Assembly: GCA_946481195.1 (NCBI GenBank) | Contig: CAMLNG010000161.1 | Span: forward strand, 1 to 7,812 | Origin: an uncultured Chromatiaceae bacterium | Lineage (GTDB): Bacteria; Pseudomonadota; Gammaproteobacteria; Enterobacterales; Alteromonadaceae | Direction: 5' to 3' | DNA: 7,812 bases | Shown here: piece after piece, positions 1-7,246 of the stretch | Layout of the letters: every line of letters begins with the position of its first letter | Numbering within the stretch: the first letter of the stretch is position 1 | Notes under the pieces: model-generated | What the model was told of the DNA's origin: nothing | Database searches by the model: none | Seen by the model: the letters and a program-made list of their open reading frames with translations, nothing else | Translations under genes and position numbers: made by a program

Positions 1-883
1 GTTTTATGCAAAATTGCCGGTGACATGGCTCAATCGTATTTTTGCGCTGATATTCCTGCTGTTACTGGCCTGGCTGGCTGCCCGCTTCAGCTGGTTGGTA
101 TTGCCTGCCGCACCGGCTAATGCTGTAGTTGCGCCGGTCGGGGTTGCCACCGCCCCGGTCAGTTCAACGCAGGACATCCAGCGTCTGGTCGATGCGCGTT
201 TATTTGGCCAGTATCAACCAAAATCCGCCGAACCCGTGCCGGTGCAAACCGTGACCGACGCCCCGCAAACCAGCCTGAATCTGAAACTGACCGGTGTTGT
301 TGCGACTGCAAAAAAACCGGAACAAGGCACGGCGGTGATCGAAAACAGTGGTGTAGAACAGGTTTATGCCATTGACGAACAAATTGAAGGGACATCCGCA
401 GTCCTGAAACAGGTCCTGGAAGACCGGGTATTGCTGCAAGTGTCTGGCCGGATGGAAACGCTGATGTTAGATGGCGTTGAGTATCAGAAACTCAGCGAAG
501 TGAACGGCGCTGTGGATGAAACAGCTCTGGCGGAAGCAGCACCCGCGCCTGAATCATACAGCCCGGCGGCTGATGAAGTGGCCAGTATGCGACGGGAAAT
601 GCTGAATGAACCGGCCAAGTTTTTTGACTATGTCCGTATAACTCCCCGCCATCGCAACGGTCAGATGTATGGTTATGCCTTGTTGCCAGGGAAAGATGCC
701 GAATTATTCGCCCGGATGGGACTGAAACCCAATGATGTGGCGATTGAAATTAACGGTGTGCGCCTGAACGATATGCAGCAGGCATATGGCGTCATCAACG
801 AATTACGCGAGGCGAGCCAAGCGTCGATTAAAATAGAACGTGACGGTGAGATCCGCGACATTCAGGTAAACCTGTCACAATAA
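1..883 (+). CDS. gspC: GspC, type II secretion inner-membrane PDZ protein (5' partial)
   Basis: GspC is the inner-membrane protein that connects the T2SS assembly platform to the secretin GspD and helps select substrates. The frame is already open at the left edge (first complete codon at base 2), so the true start probably lies upstream. A TTG at 14 is possible, but nothing resembling a ribosome-binding site precedes it. Numbering from that TTG, residues 5-32 form one hydrophobic membrane anchor ending in SWLVLP. A Pro/Ala-rich linker follows, then the periplasmic homology region (about 54-158, with LKLTGVVA at 90-97), which in the family binds the secretin N0 domain. A C-terminal PDZ domain spans about 205-287 (YGYALLPG, GLKPNDVAIEINGV). 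At least 289 residues are visible, close to the usual 270-310, so little is missing. Two tandem in-frame TAA stops (881-886) end the gene. It is first of the visible operon genes, 27 bases before gspD. Confidence 0.93.
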   Translation, partial: FYAKLPVTWLNRIFALIFLLLLAWLAARFSWLVLPAAPANAVVAPVGVATAPVSSTQDIQRLVDARLFGQYQPKSAEPVPVQTVTDAPQTSLNLKLTGVVATAKKPEQGTAVIENSGVEQVYAIDEQIEGTSAVLKQVLEDRVLLQVSGRMETLMLDGVEYQKLSEVNGAVDETALAEAAPAPESYSPAADEVASMRREMLNEPAKFFDYVRITPRHRNGQMYGYALLPGKDAELFARMGLKPNDVAIEINGVRLNDMQQAYGVINELREASQASIKIERDGEIRDIQVNLSQ

Positions 884-910
884 TAACCTGTACAGAATGG
901 CATATTTTCA
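884..910 (+). other. gspC-gspD intergenic gap, no clear Shine-Dalgarno
   Basis: This 27-base gap is the longest between genes in the window. It begins with a second TAA in the gspC frame, so readthrough into gspD, which lies in the same frame, is doubly blocked. No purine-rich Shine-Dalgarno stretch sits at normal distance before the gspD ATG; the bases just upstream are A/T-rich (CATATTTTCA). An ATG at 897 opens a five-codon ORF whose TGA overlaps the gspD start as ATGA. No promoter pair or terminator hairpin is apparent, so gspD is probably cotranscribed with gspC. Confidence 0.55.
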
Positions 911-3010
911 ATGAAATCAACTATCTTTCGCCTTCCGTCTTTGAAGCTGCAACTGGGCGCCGGTGCCTTGGCGCTGCTGAGCTTTTTCAGTGCTGCGGTT
1001 GAATACCAGCCGAATTTTAAAGGCACTGAAATCACCGAGTTTATTAATATCGTCGGTAAAAACCTGAATAAAACCATCATTGTCGACCCGCAGGTGCGCG
1101 GCCGCATCAATGTGCGCTCTTATGAAATGCTGAACGAGCAGCAGTACTACCAGTTTTTCCTCAACGTATTGGAAGTGTATGACTTCTCTATTGTGGAGAT
1201 GAAAAGCGGCGTACTGAAAGTCGTGCGGCAGAAAGACGCCAAAATGTCGAATATCCCGGTGGTTGGCGATAATAACAGCGGCATTGGCGATGAAATGGTC
1301 ACCCGCGTCGTGCAGGTCAAAAACGTGTCAGTGCGTGAACTGGCACCCTTGCTGCGTCAGTTCACTGACCAGGCTGGTGGCGGCCATGTGGTGAACTACG
1401 ACCCATCCAACGTCATCATGATGACCGGCCAGGCCGAAGTGGTAAACCGCCTGGTGGATATCATTCAGCGCGTCGACAAAGCCGGTAATCAGGATATTGA
1501 GGTGATTCGTCTAAGCTTTGCTTCTGCCGCCGAAGTGGTGCGCATTTTAGAGAATATCTATAAAAAACAAGGGCAAGGTGACCAGCCAGAGTTTTTAATC
1601 CCGAAAATTGTCGCCGATGAACGTACCAACAGCGTGATCGTATCCGGCGAATTGCAGGCGCGTCAGCGCGTATCGGATATCGTCAAACGCCTCGATGCCG
1701 AACAGGAAAGCCAGGGCAATACCCGGGTGTATTACCTGAAATATGCCAAGGCCGAAGATATAGTCAAAGTATTGCAGGGTGTGTCCAACTCGATGGTCGC
1801 GGCAGCCAACTCAGCCCAAAGCCAGCAAGCGGCACAAGGTGGCAGTAGCAGCCGCGGTTCAAACCGCGAAGTTAGTATTGAAGCCCATACCGAAAGTAAC
1901 TCGGTGATTGTCACGGCGCAGCCGGACATGCTGCGTAATCTTGAAGAAGTGATCCGCCAGGTTGATATCCGCCGCGCGCAGGTACTGGTTGAAGCCATTA
2001 TCGTTGAAGTCGGCGAAACCGCCGGGATTAACCTCGGCGTGCAGTTGATTTCGGCGGAAGGCGGGATGACGCAGTTTAATAACGGTGTGGTACCGGTGTC
2101 TTCAGTAGCAGCTGCTGCGGCGGCTGCTCGTAAAGTCACACCGCCACCACGAGTCGTGCAATCAACTATTCCGGGAGTGCCAAGTGAGACAGTACAAGAT
2201 CCGGATACACCAGGCGATTACACGGCATTAGGTACGGTTTTAGGACAGGTCAGCGGCGCCATGCTCGGCGTCGTCAAAGACGACTGGGGTGCCATTATCC
2301 AGGCGGTAAAAGCCGATACCGACTCCAATATTCTGGCCACGCCGCATATCACCACGCTGGATAACCAGGAATCGTTTTTTATCGTCGGTGAAGAAGTGCC
2401 GGTTGAAACCACCACCAGCCCGGGCCAAAACGGTAACAGCCCTTTTACCACCAAAGATCGCAAAGAGATTGGTATCAAGCTCAAAGTCACGCCGCAAATC
2501 AATGAAGGTACCGCAGTCAGGTTGACTATTGAGCAGGAAGTCTCCAGCCGCGCAGGCGCCATTGACGGTGACCTCATCATCGCCAAACGTGAAATCAAAA
2601 CCACAGTGATGGCCGACGATGGTGCCACTGTTGTACTGGGCGGTCTGATTGACGAAGACGTACAGCAAAGTGAATCCAAAGTGCCGCTGCTCGGTGATAT
2701 TCCGGTACTGGGGCATTTATTCCGCTCTACCAGTACCAGTAAGAAAAAACGCAATCTGATGGTGTTTATCAAACCGACTATTATGCGTGACGGCGGTGTG
2801 ATGAATGAAGTCAGCCAGCGCAAGTACAATTACATGCGCGCGCAGCAGCTGCAAAAGCAGGACAATGGCGTGTCATTGATGCCAGAGACCACCACGCCGG
2901 AAATGCCGGTCTGGGGCAAGGAGAAAGCCTTACCACCGGAAATTCAGCAGCGTTTGGAGCAAATGGACAAAGGCGAGCTCAATCCGGCCAAAGCAGAGGG
3001 CAACCAATAA
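911..3010 (+). CDS. gspD: GspD, type II secretion outer-membrane secretin
   Basis: GspD forms the large multimeric outer-membrane channel through which folded exoproteins leave the periplasm. The 699-residue product has a Sec signal peptide (about 1-29; hydrophobic core GALALLSFF, probable cleavage after SAA before VEY). Periplasmic domains follow: N0 (about 30-115, including NFKGTEITEFINIVGKNLNK), N1 (about 130-192), N2 (about 198-262) and N3 (about 270-350, carrying a Ser/Gln/Ala-rich loop near 294-320). The secretin beta-barrel and gates start near 356 (AQVLVEAIIVEVGE) and include DDWGAIIQAV and the signature VPLLGDIPVLGHLF at 591-604. A gate-region insert begins with seven Ala (400-406) and ends at DPDTPGDY, as in Vibrio-type secretins. 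The tail (about 630-699, with KYNYMRAQQL) is where a pilotin-binding S domain would lie, but no pilotin gene is visible. The ATG at 911 is the only candidate start in frame after the gspC stops, and it gives a proper signal peptide. Confidence 0.97.
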   Translation: MKSTIFRLPSLKLQLGAGALALLSFFSAAVEYQPNFKGTEITEFINIVGKNLNKTIIVDPQVRGRINVRSYEMLNEQQYYQFFLNVLEVYDFSIVEMKSGVLKVVRQKDAKMSNIPVVGDNNSGIGDEMVTRVVQVKNVSVRELAPLLRQFTDQAGGGHVVNYDPSNVIMMTGQAEVVNRLVDIIQRVDKAGNQDIEVIRLSFASAAEVVRILENIYKKQGQGDQPEFLIPKIVADERTNSVIVSGELQARQRVSDIVKRLDAEQESQGNTRVYYLKYAKAEDIVKVLQGVSNSMVAAANSAQSQQAAQGGSSSRGSNREVSIEAHTESNSVIVTAQPDMLRNLEEVIRQVDIRRAQVLVEAIIVEVGETAGINLGVQLISAEGGMTQFNNGVVPVSSVAAAAAAARKVTPPPRVVQSTIPGVPSETVQDPDTPGDYTALGTVLGQVSGAMLGVVKDDWGAIIQAVKADTDSNILATPHITTLDNQESFFIVGEEVPVETTTSPGQNGNSPFTTKDRKEIGIKLKVTPQINEGTAVRLTIEQEVSSRAGAIDGDLIIAKREIKTTVMADDGATVVLGGLIDEDVQQSESKVPLLGDIPVLGHLFRSTSTSKKKRNLMVFIKPTIMRDGGVMNEVSQRKYNYMRAQQLQKQDNGVSLMPETTTPEMPVWGKEKALPPEIQQRLEQMDKGELNPAKAEGNQ
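2995..2999 (+). promoter_or_regulatory. Shine-Dalgarno for gspE inside gspD
   Basis: AGAGG lies 11 bases before the gspE ATG, within the last codons of gspD. The spacing is somewhat long. The gspD stop codon directly touches the gspE start, so translational coupling by terminating ribosomes is likely to help initiation. Confidence 0.5.
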
Positions 3011-4513
3011 ATGGCGGCGGTCGACCTGCCGCAAGGCAGCCCTCGGATCCGTTTGCCTTTTGGTTTTGCCAAAAGACACAAAGTTCTGCTGCAGAGTGAT
3101 CAGGCTGGACAGTGGCAACTGCTGATCGCACCGGAAACCACGCCGGCAGCACTGCTGGAGATCCGCCGTTTGCTGAATCAGCCGTTTTCCATTCAGCGCA
3201 TGAGTGCGGTTGAGTTTGAAGCCATGCTGGAAGCGGCCTATCAGCGTGATTCCAGCGAAGCGCAGCAAATTATGGAAGACATCGGCAACGAAGTGAATCT
3301 GGCGTCTTTAGCCGATGAAATTCCGGAAACCGAAGACTTACTGGAAAACGAAGACGACGCGCCGATCATTAAGCTGATTAACGCCATGCTCGGCGAAGCT
3401 ATTAAACTCGGTGCCTCGGATATTCACGTCGAAACTTTTGAAAAAGCCTTAGTGGTGCGCTTTCGCATCGACGGTGTGCTGCGCGAAATGCTGCGGCCAA
3501 ACCGCAAACTGTCGAGCCTGCTGGTATCGCGGATTAAGGTGATGGCGAAACTCGACATTGCGGAAAAACGCGTGCCGCAGGATGGCCGCATTAGTCTGCG
3601 CATTGCCGGCCGAGCCGTTGACGTGCGGGTATCAACGATGCCGTCCAGTCATGGCGAACGTGTGGTACTGCGCTTACTCGACAAAAACAATTCACACCTG
3701 AACCTGGCCGATCTGGGCATGACCTTGTCGGTGCAGCAAGCCTTTGCTGAGCTGATTTTAAAACCGCACGGTATTATCCTGGTGACGGGTCCAACCGGCT
3801 CCGGTAAATCTACCACGCTGTATGCGGGTCTTACCGATATCAACACCAAAGACCGCAATATTCTGACGGTTGAAGACCCGATCGAATATGAACTGGAAGG
3901 CATAGGCCAGACCCAGGTTAATACCAAAGTGAATATGACCTTTGCCCGTGGTTTACGCGCGATTTTGCGCCAGGACCCGGATGTGGTGATGGTCGGTGAA
4001 ATTCGTGACCTGGAAACCGCACAAATTGCGGTACAAGCCAGCTTAACCGGTCACCTGGTGTTGTCGACGTTACACACCAATACCGCTTCCGGCGCTATTA
4101 CTCGTTTGGAAGATATGGGGATTGAGCCTTTCCTGTTATCCAGTAGTTTACTCGGTGTGTTGGCGCAGCGCCTGGTGCGGACTTTATGCCCGCACTGTAA
4201 ACAAAGCCACGAGCCGGACAAAGAAGAACGGGCGCTGCTCGGCGTGAAAAAAACCGACGCCGCCACCATTTTCCGCGCTGTGGGCTGTGAACAATGTAAC
4301 CAGACCGGCTATCGCGGCCGGACCGGTATTCATGAGCTGATTGTTGTCGATGAACATTGCCGTGAACTCATTCACAACGGCAAAGGCGAGCAGTCGATTG
4401 AAAAATACATCCGCAGTCAAAGCCCCAGTATCCGCCAGGACGGTTTCTCCAAAGTACTGGCCGGTATCACTACGCTGGAAGAAGTGCTGCGTGTGACGCG
4501 TGAGGATGCATAG
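3011..4513 (+). CDS. gspE: GspE, type II secretion ATPase
   Basis: GspE is the cytoplasmic hexameric secretion ATPase that powers pseudopilus assembly; in the family it is held at the membrane by GspL. The 500-residue product has the usual length. An N1E domain (about 1-75) is followed by an acidic linker near 85-118 ([14 protein letters not shown]) and the N2E domain, which starts around LGASDIHVE at 133-141. The C-terminal ATPase domain carries Walker [10 protein letters not shown] (260-268, Lys266), an Asp box TVEDPIEYE, Walker [13 protein letters not shown] (322-333, Glu330) and a His box with His348 and His355. Four cysteines (393, 396, 426, 429; CPHC and CEQC) form the zinc-binding motif typical of GspE and PilB ATPases. 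No catalytic residue appears to be missing. The ATG immediately follows the gspD TAA with no gap. PilB or MshE are relatives, but the position between gspD and gspF settles the identity. Confidence 0.98.
   Translation: MAAVDLPQGSPRIRLPFGFAKRHKVLLQSDQAGQWQLLIAPETTPAALLEIRRLLNQPFSIQRMSAVEFEAMLEAAYQRDSSEAQQIMEDIGNEVNLASLADEIPETEDLLENEDDAPIIKLINAMLGEAIKLGASDIHVETFEKALVVRFRIDGVLREMLRPNRKLSSLLVSRIKVMAKLDIAEKRVPQDGRISLRIAGRAVDVRVSTMPSSHGERVVLRLLDKNNSHLNLADLGMTLSVQQAFAELILKPHGIILVTGPTGSGKSTTLYAGLTDINTKDRNILTVEDPIEYELEGIGQTQVNTKVNMTFARGLRAILRQDPDVVMVGEIRDLETAQIAVQASLTGHLVLSTLHTNTASGAITRLEDMGIEPFLLSSSLLGVLAQRLVRTLCPHCKQSHEPDKEERALLGVKKTDAATIFRAVGCEQCNQTGYRGRTGIHELIVVDEHCRELIHNGKGEQSIEKYIRSQSPSIRQDGFSKVLAGITTLEEVLRVTREDA
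4501..4506 (+). promoter_or_regulatory. Shine-Dalgarno supporting the gspF GTG start
   Basis: TGAGGA lies six bases before GTG 4513, inside the end of gspE. Together with the one-base stop-start overlap (TAGTG), it supports GTG as the gspF start. The resulting N-terminus, MAAFEYQALDARGK, matches the conserved beginning of GspF proteins. Confidence 0.65.
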
Positions 4514-5736
4514 TGGCCGCCTTTGAATATCAGGCGCTGGATGCGCGCGGTAAATCATCGAAGGGCGTACTGGAAGCCGACAATGCCCGCCATGCCCGTC
4601 AGTTACTGCGCGAGCGCAAGCTGACACCGGTCAGCATTGAACTGGCGACGCAGCAGGAAAAAATCATCGCCAGTGGCCGCAACTGGTTTCAAAGCGGTAT
4701 CAGCGCGGCAGATCTGGCACTGATCACCCGGCAAATTGCCACCTTAGTGGAAGCGGCTTTGCCAATTGAAAATGCCTTGCTGGCAGTGGCCGAGCAATGT
4801 GAAAAACCGCGGCTGCGCAACATGATGATGGGTGTACGCTCCAAGGTAGTCGAAGGCTATAGCTTGGCTGAAGGCCTGGCCGAATTCCCGCATGTGTTTG
4901 ACCATTTGTTCCGCTCTATGGTGGCGGCCGGTGAGAAATCCGGTCATCTCGATGCGGTATTAAACCGGCTGGCCGATTACACCGAACAGCGGCAGCATAT
5001 GCGCAGCCAGCTGATGCAGGCGATGTTGTATCCGGCCATTCTGACCTTTTTTGCCGTGATGGTGATCAGTATCCTGCTGGCCTTGGTGGTGCCGAAAATT
5101 GTCGAGCAGTTTGACCACATGGGACAGTCGTTGCCGGCTTCAACCTTGTTTTTGATCGCTGCCAGTGAGTTTATCCGCAACTATGGCCTGTATCTGGTGG
5201 TACTGGTGATGCTGGCGGTGACCGCACTGAAAAGGGCACTACGCAAGCCCGCGCTGAAACTGAAGTATGACCGCAGTATTTTACGTGTTGGGCTTATCGG
5301 TAAAGTAGCGCGTGGCCTGAATACCGCCCGCTTTGCCCGCACTTTAAGTATTCTCAATGCCAGTGCCGTGCCTTTGTTAGAAGCGATGCGCATTAGCGCC
5401 GACGTGCTGGACAACAGCTATATGAAGCAGATGATCGGTGAAGCAACAGGTCGGGTACGGGAAGGCTCGTCGCTGCGCGCAGCGCTGGACCAGACCAAAT
5501 TATTTCCACCGATGATGCTGCATATGATTGCCAGCGGTGAAAAAAGCGGTCAGCTCGACGGCATGCTGGAACGCGCAGCCAACAGTCAGGATAAAGAATT
5601 TGAAACCCTGGTCACTGTCTCGCTCAAAGTGTTTGAGCCTGCTTTGGTCGCGGTGATGGCCGGAATGGTGCTGTTTATCGTGATGGCGATTTTGCAGCCA
5701 ATTCTGGCATTAAACAATTTAGTAGGAGGAGGTTAA
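4513..5736 (+). CDS. gspF: GspF, type II secretion inner-membrane platform protein
   Basis: GspF is the polytopic inner-membrane protein of the assembly platform. It is thought to convert GspE ATPase movement into addition of pseudopilin subunits. The 407-residue product matches the usual length of about 405. It starts with the family N-terminus (FEYQALDARGK, then ARQLLRERKLTPV). Two T2SF domains follow, about 67-190 and 267-395, each with a similar cytoplasmic motif: AAGEKSGHLD near 138 and ASGEKSGQLD near 340. Three membrane segments are visible: about 171-194 (ILTFFAVMVISILLALVV), 224-240 (YGLYLVVLVMLAV) and 376-398 (PALVAVMAGMVLFIVMAI). The GTG start overlaps the gspE TAG by one base. The last three residues are Gly-Gly-Gly because their codons form the Shine-Dalgarno site of gspG. 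Position next to gspE and gspG separates it from the type IV pilus homologue PilC. Confidence 0.97.
   Translation: MAAFEYQALDARGKSSKGVLEADNARHARQLLRERKLTPVSIELATQQEKIIASGRNWFQSGISAADLALITRQIATLVEAALPIENALLAVAEQCEKPRLRNMMMGVRSKVVEGYSLAEGLAEFPHVFDHLFRSMVAAGEKSGHLDAVLNRLADYTEQRQHMRSQLMQAMLYPAILTFFAVMVISILLALVVPKIVEQFDHMGQSLPASTLFLIAASEFIRNYGLYLVVLVMLAVTALKRALRKPALKLKYDRSILRVGLIGKVARGLNTARFARTLSILNASAVPLLEAMRISADVLDNSYMKQMIGEATGRVREGSSLRAALDQTKLFPPMMLHMIASGEKSGQLDGMLERAANSQDKEFETLVTVSLKVFEPALVAVMAGMVLFIVMAILQPILALNNLVGGG
5724..5733 (+). promoter_or_regulatory. Very strong Shine-Dalgarno for gspG
   Basis: AGGAGGAGGT is a near-perfect complement of the 16S rRNA 3' end. Its core AGGAGGT (5727-5733) stands seven bases before the gspG ATG. 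It is by far the strongest ribosome-binding site in the window and lies within the last sense codons of gspF. This fits the need for far more GspG than any other component, since GspG builds the pseudopilus shaft. Confidence 0.85.
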
Positions 5737-5740
5737 TACA

Positions 5741-6178
5741 ATGCAACGTTCACGTGGTTTTACCCTGTTAGAAGTGATGGTGGTTATCGTTATTCTCGGC
5801 ATTATTGCCAGTATGGTGGTGCCTAACCTGATGGGCAACAAAGAGCAGGCCGACAAGCAAAAAGTAGTGGTGGACATTCAGCAGCTGGAAAATGCGCTGG
5901 ATTTATACAAGATGCAAAACGGCTTTTACCCAACCACAGAACAAGGTTTACAGGCGTTAACTACTCAGCCAACCTCTGAACCGATGCCACGCAGCTACCC
6001 GGAAGGCGGTTACATCAAACGGCTGCCTAAAGATCCGTGGAATGGTGAATATCAGCTGGCAAGCCCGGGTGAAATGGGCAAAATCGATATTTTCTCGGCA
6101 GGCCCGGACCGTGCGGCCGGCACTGAAGATGATATCGGTAACTGGAATTTAGATGGTGGCGAAGAGCCACAAAACTAA
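5741..6178 (+). CDS. gspG: GspG, major pseudopilin
   Basis: GspG is the major subunit of the periplasmic T2SS pseudopilus. The 145-residue precursor has a six-residue leader MQRSRG cleaved before Phe7 by the prepilin peptidase GspO/PilD (not in this window), which also methylates the new N-terminus. The mature protein begins FTLLEVMVVIVILGIIASMV, with the conserved Glu at +5 and the hydrophobic helix that serves first as membrane anchor and then as filament core. The family block VVPNLMGNKEQADKQK follows, then YKMQNGFYPTTEQGL and DPWNGEYQ. Near the C-terminus, SAGPDRAAGTEDDIGNW (about 119-135) corresponds to the calcium-binding loop of major pseudopilins, with Asp123, Asp130 and Asp131 as candidate ligands. 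The gene begins four bases after the gspF stop, behind an exceptionally strong ribosome-binding site. Confidence 0.98.
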   Translation: MQRSRGFTLLEVMVVIVILGIIASMVVPNLMGNKEQADKQKVVVDIQQLENALDLYKMQNGFYPTTEQGLQALTTQPTSEPMPRSYPEGGYIKRLPKDPWNGEYQLASPGEMGKIDIFSAGPDRAAGTEDDIGNWNLDGGEEPQN

Positions 6179-6888
6179 TGAGTAAACACCGCTCCGGAGG
6201 TTTCACCCTGATTGAAGTGCTGCTGGTGATCCTGTTAATCGGATTACTGGCGGCCACAGTGGTGTATTCCTTCAGCGGTGAAAGCCGGCAACAACGGCTG
6301 GAAAAAGAAACCGAAAAACTGCAGGCACGGGTGCAGCTGGCGGCTGAACTGGCGATGCTGAAAAACGTCGAGCTGGGGCTTTTTATCGATGCGAAAGGCT
6401 ACCGTTTTATGCTGTTTGAACAGGATAAATGGCGCAGTATCCGCGAACCCAAAGCCTTAGCCCCTTATGAGTTTAAGCCGGGCTTCAGCGCAAAAATTGA
6501 ATTAGAAGGCCTGGAGTGGGCCGAACAGAATCTGCTGAGCCGGGCTGATTTTCAGCCGGAAGACGACGGCCTGTCAGAAGCCAACAGCTTTGATGAGCTG
6601 GAAGTGGAAAAACAGCTGGCGGAAGAACAAAAACAACAAGCCGAAGCGGACAAAGCGCGGGCAGACGGCAAAGTGAAAAAACCAGTGAAACGGCAAACCG
6701 GCATTCTGACCACACCACCACAGAAAAAAGACCCGCGTTATCCGACGGTGTTTATTTTATCCAGTGGCGAAATCAGCCCGTTTTTGCTGGAACTGAAAGA
6801 AGACAGTGAAAGACCGGTGCTGACCCAAAGCCTCAAAGCGGTATTCAGTATTCCACTGGAGCGGGGGCAGCTTGAACAGGCGCGCTAA
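6178..6888 (+). CDS. gspH: GspH, minor pseudopilin with a charged insert
   Basis: GspH is a minor pseudopilin; in the family it sits near the pseudopilus tip with GspI, GspJ and GspK. The precursor has an eight-residue leader (MSKHRSGG) before FTLIEVLLVILLIGLLAATV, with Glu at mature +5, then a globular domain beginning near YSFSGESRQQRLEKE. The order after gspG supports GspH over other minor pseudopilins. At 236 residues it is longer than many GspH proteins, which are usually about 150-200. The excess appears to be a highly charged Gln/Glu/Lys/Ala-rich stretch at about 142-175 (EKQLAEEQKQQAEADKARAD) placed before the C-terminal beta strands (YPTVFILSSGEISPFLLEL, from 188). That stretch is probably disordered or a short coiled coil. 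The ATG overlaps the gspG TAA by one base (TAATG), and only a weak purine stretch (GAAGAG, 6161-6166) precedes it. Confidence 0.93.
   Translation: MSKHRSGGFTLIEVLLVILLIGLLAATVVYSFSGESRQQRLEKETEKLQARVQLAAELAMLKNVELGLFIDAKGYRFMLFEQDKWRSIREPKALAPYEFKPGFSAKIELEGLEWAEQNLLSRADFQPEDDGLSEANSFDELEVEKQLAEEQKQQAEADKARADGKVKKPVKRQTGILTTPPQKKDPRYPTVFILSSGEISPFLLELKEDSERPVLTQSLKAVFSIPLERGQLEQAR
6858..6861 (+). promoter_or_regulatory. Ribosome-binding site for the gspI TTG start
   Basis: GGAG lies ten bases before TTG 6872, inside the end of gspH. It is a modest site. No ATG or GTG is present in the gspI frame close upstream, and the TTG places a seven-residue leader directly before the FTLIE prepilin motif, so this site and the motif together decide the start. 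Confidence 0.5.
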
Positions 6889-7246
6889 CGGCTTCACGCT
6901 GATTGAACTGATGATTGCGATGGCGGTATTTGCCATCGCCGGTGTCGCAGTGATGCGCGCCACCACAGAGCATATTCGCGCTATGGGCATCATCGAAGAG
7001 ATGACGATGGCCGGTTACGTTGCCGAAAATCAGCTGCAGCTGGCGCGGCTCGACACGCGCTGGCCACCGCAGGCGGCTGAAGGTGAAACTGAGATGGCGA
7101 AAAACCGCTGGAAATGGGTGTTGGAGGTGCTGGAAACCGAAGATGCCGAATTTCGCATGCTCAAAGTCACAGTGCGGCCGGTAGAAGAACCGGAACGGAT
7201 TGTCAGTACTTTACAGACCTTTATCGGACGGCAAAGTGCAGAATAA
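6872..7246 (+). CDS. gspI: GspI, minor pseudopilin
   Basis: GspI is the minor pseudopilin that, with GspJ and GspK, forms the tip complex thought to initiate pseudopilus assembly. The 124-residue precursor matches the usual GspI length of about 120-130. It has a seven-residue leader MNRRANG before FTLIELMIAMAVFAIAGVAV, with Glu at +5. The mature part carries the family hallmark AENQLQLARL followed by a Trp-Pro pair (TRWPP) and an aromatic/basic strand (KNRWKWVLEV), then LKVTVRPVEEP. The start is TTG, overlapping the end of gspH by 17 bases in another frame. Moving the start to the first ATG would destroy the leader and part of the hydrophobic helix, so TTG is preferred. The overlap implies translational coupling to gspH. 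Confidence 0.94.
   Translation: MNRRANGFTLIELMIAMAVFAIAGVAVMRATTEHIRAMGIIEEMTMAGYVAENQLQLARLDTRWPPQAAEGETEMAKNRWKWVLEVLETEDAEFRMLKVTVRPVEEPERIVSTLQTFIGRQSAE

Noticed and set aside
6..23. ATG at base 6 as a possible start
   Set aside because: It is in a different frame from gspC and reaches a stop after five codons.
1732..2139. 135-codon - strand frame opposite gspD
   Set aside because: The Ala/Thr/Ser-rich translation mirrors the Ala tract and the Ser/Gln loop of gspD on the other strand. No gene-like features are present.
2240..2716. 158-codon - strand frame opposite gspD
   Set aside because: It overlaps both gspD and another antisense frame, and the translation shows no domain. It is explained by the strongly biased codon use of gspD.
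2218..2829. 203-codon open frame on the - strand opposite gspD
   Set aside because: It lies wholly within the secretin domain of gspD, and its translation is Ser/Thr/Leu-rich with no recognisable family, as expected of an antisense shadow. There is no independent start context or spacing to suggest a gene.
911..3013. Possible GspD-GspE fusion, since both genes share a frame and touch
   Set aside because: A genuine TAA separates them, and each product has full family length with normal ends. Direct abutment is ordinary operon packing.
4184..4627. 147-codon - strand frame across the gspE-gspF junction
   Set aside because: It runs against two confidently identified genes and has no recognisable motif.
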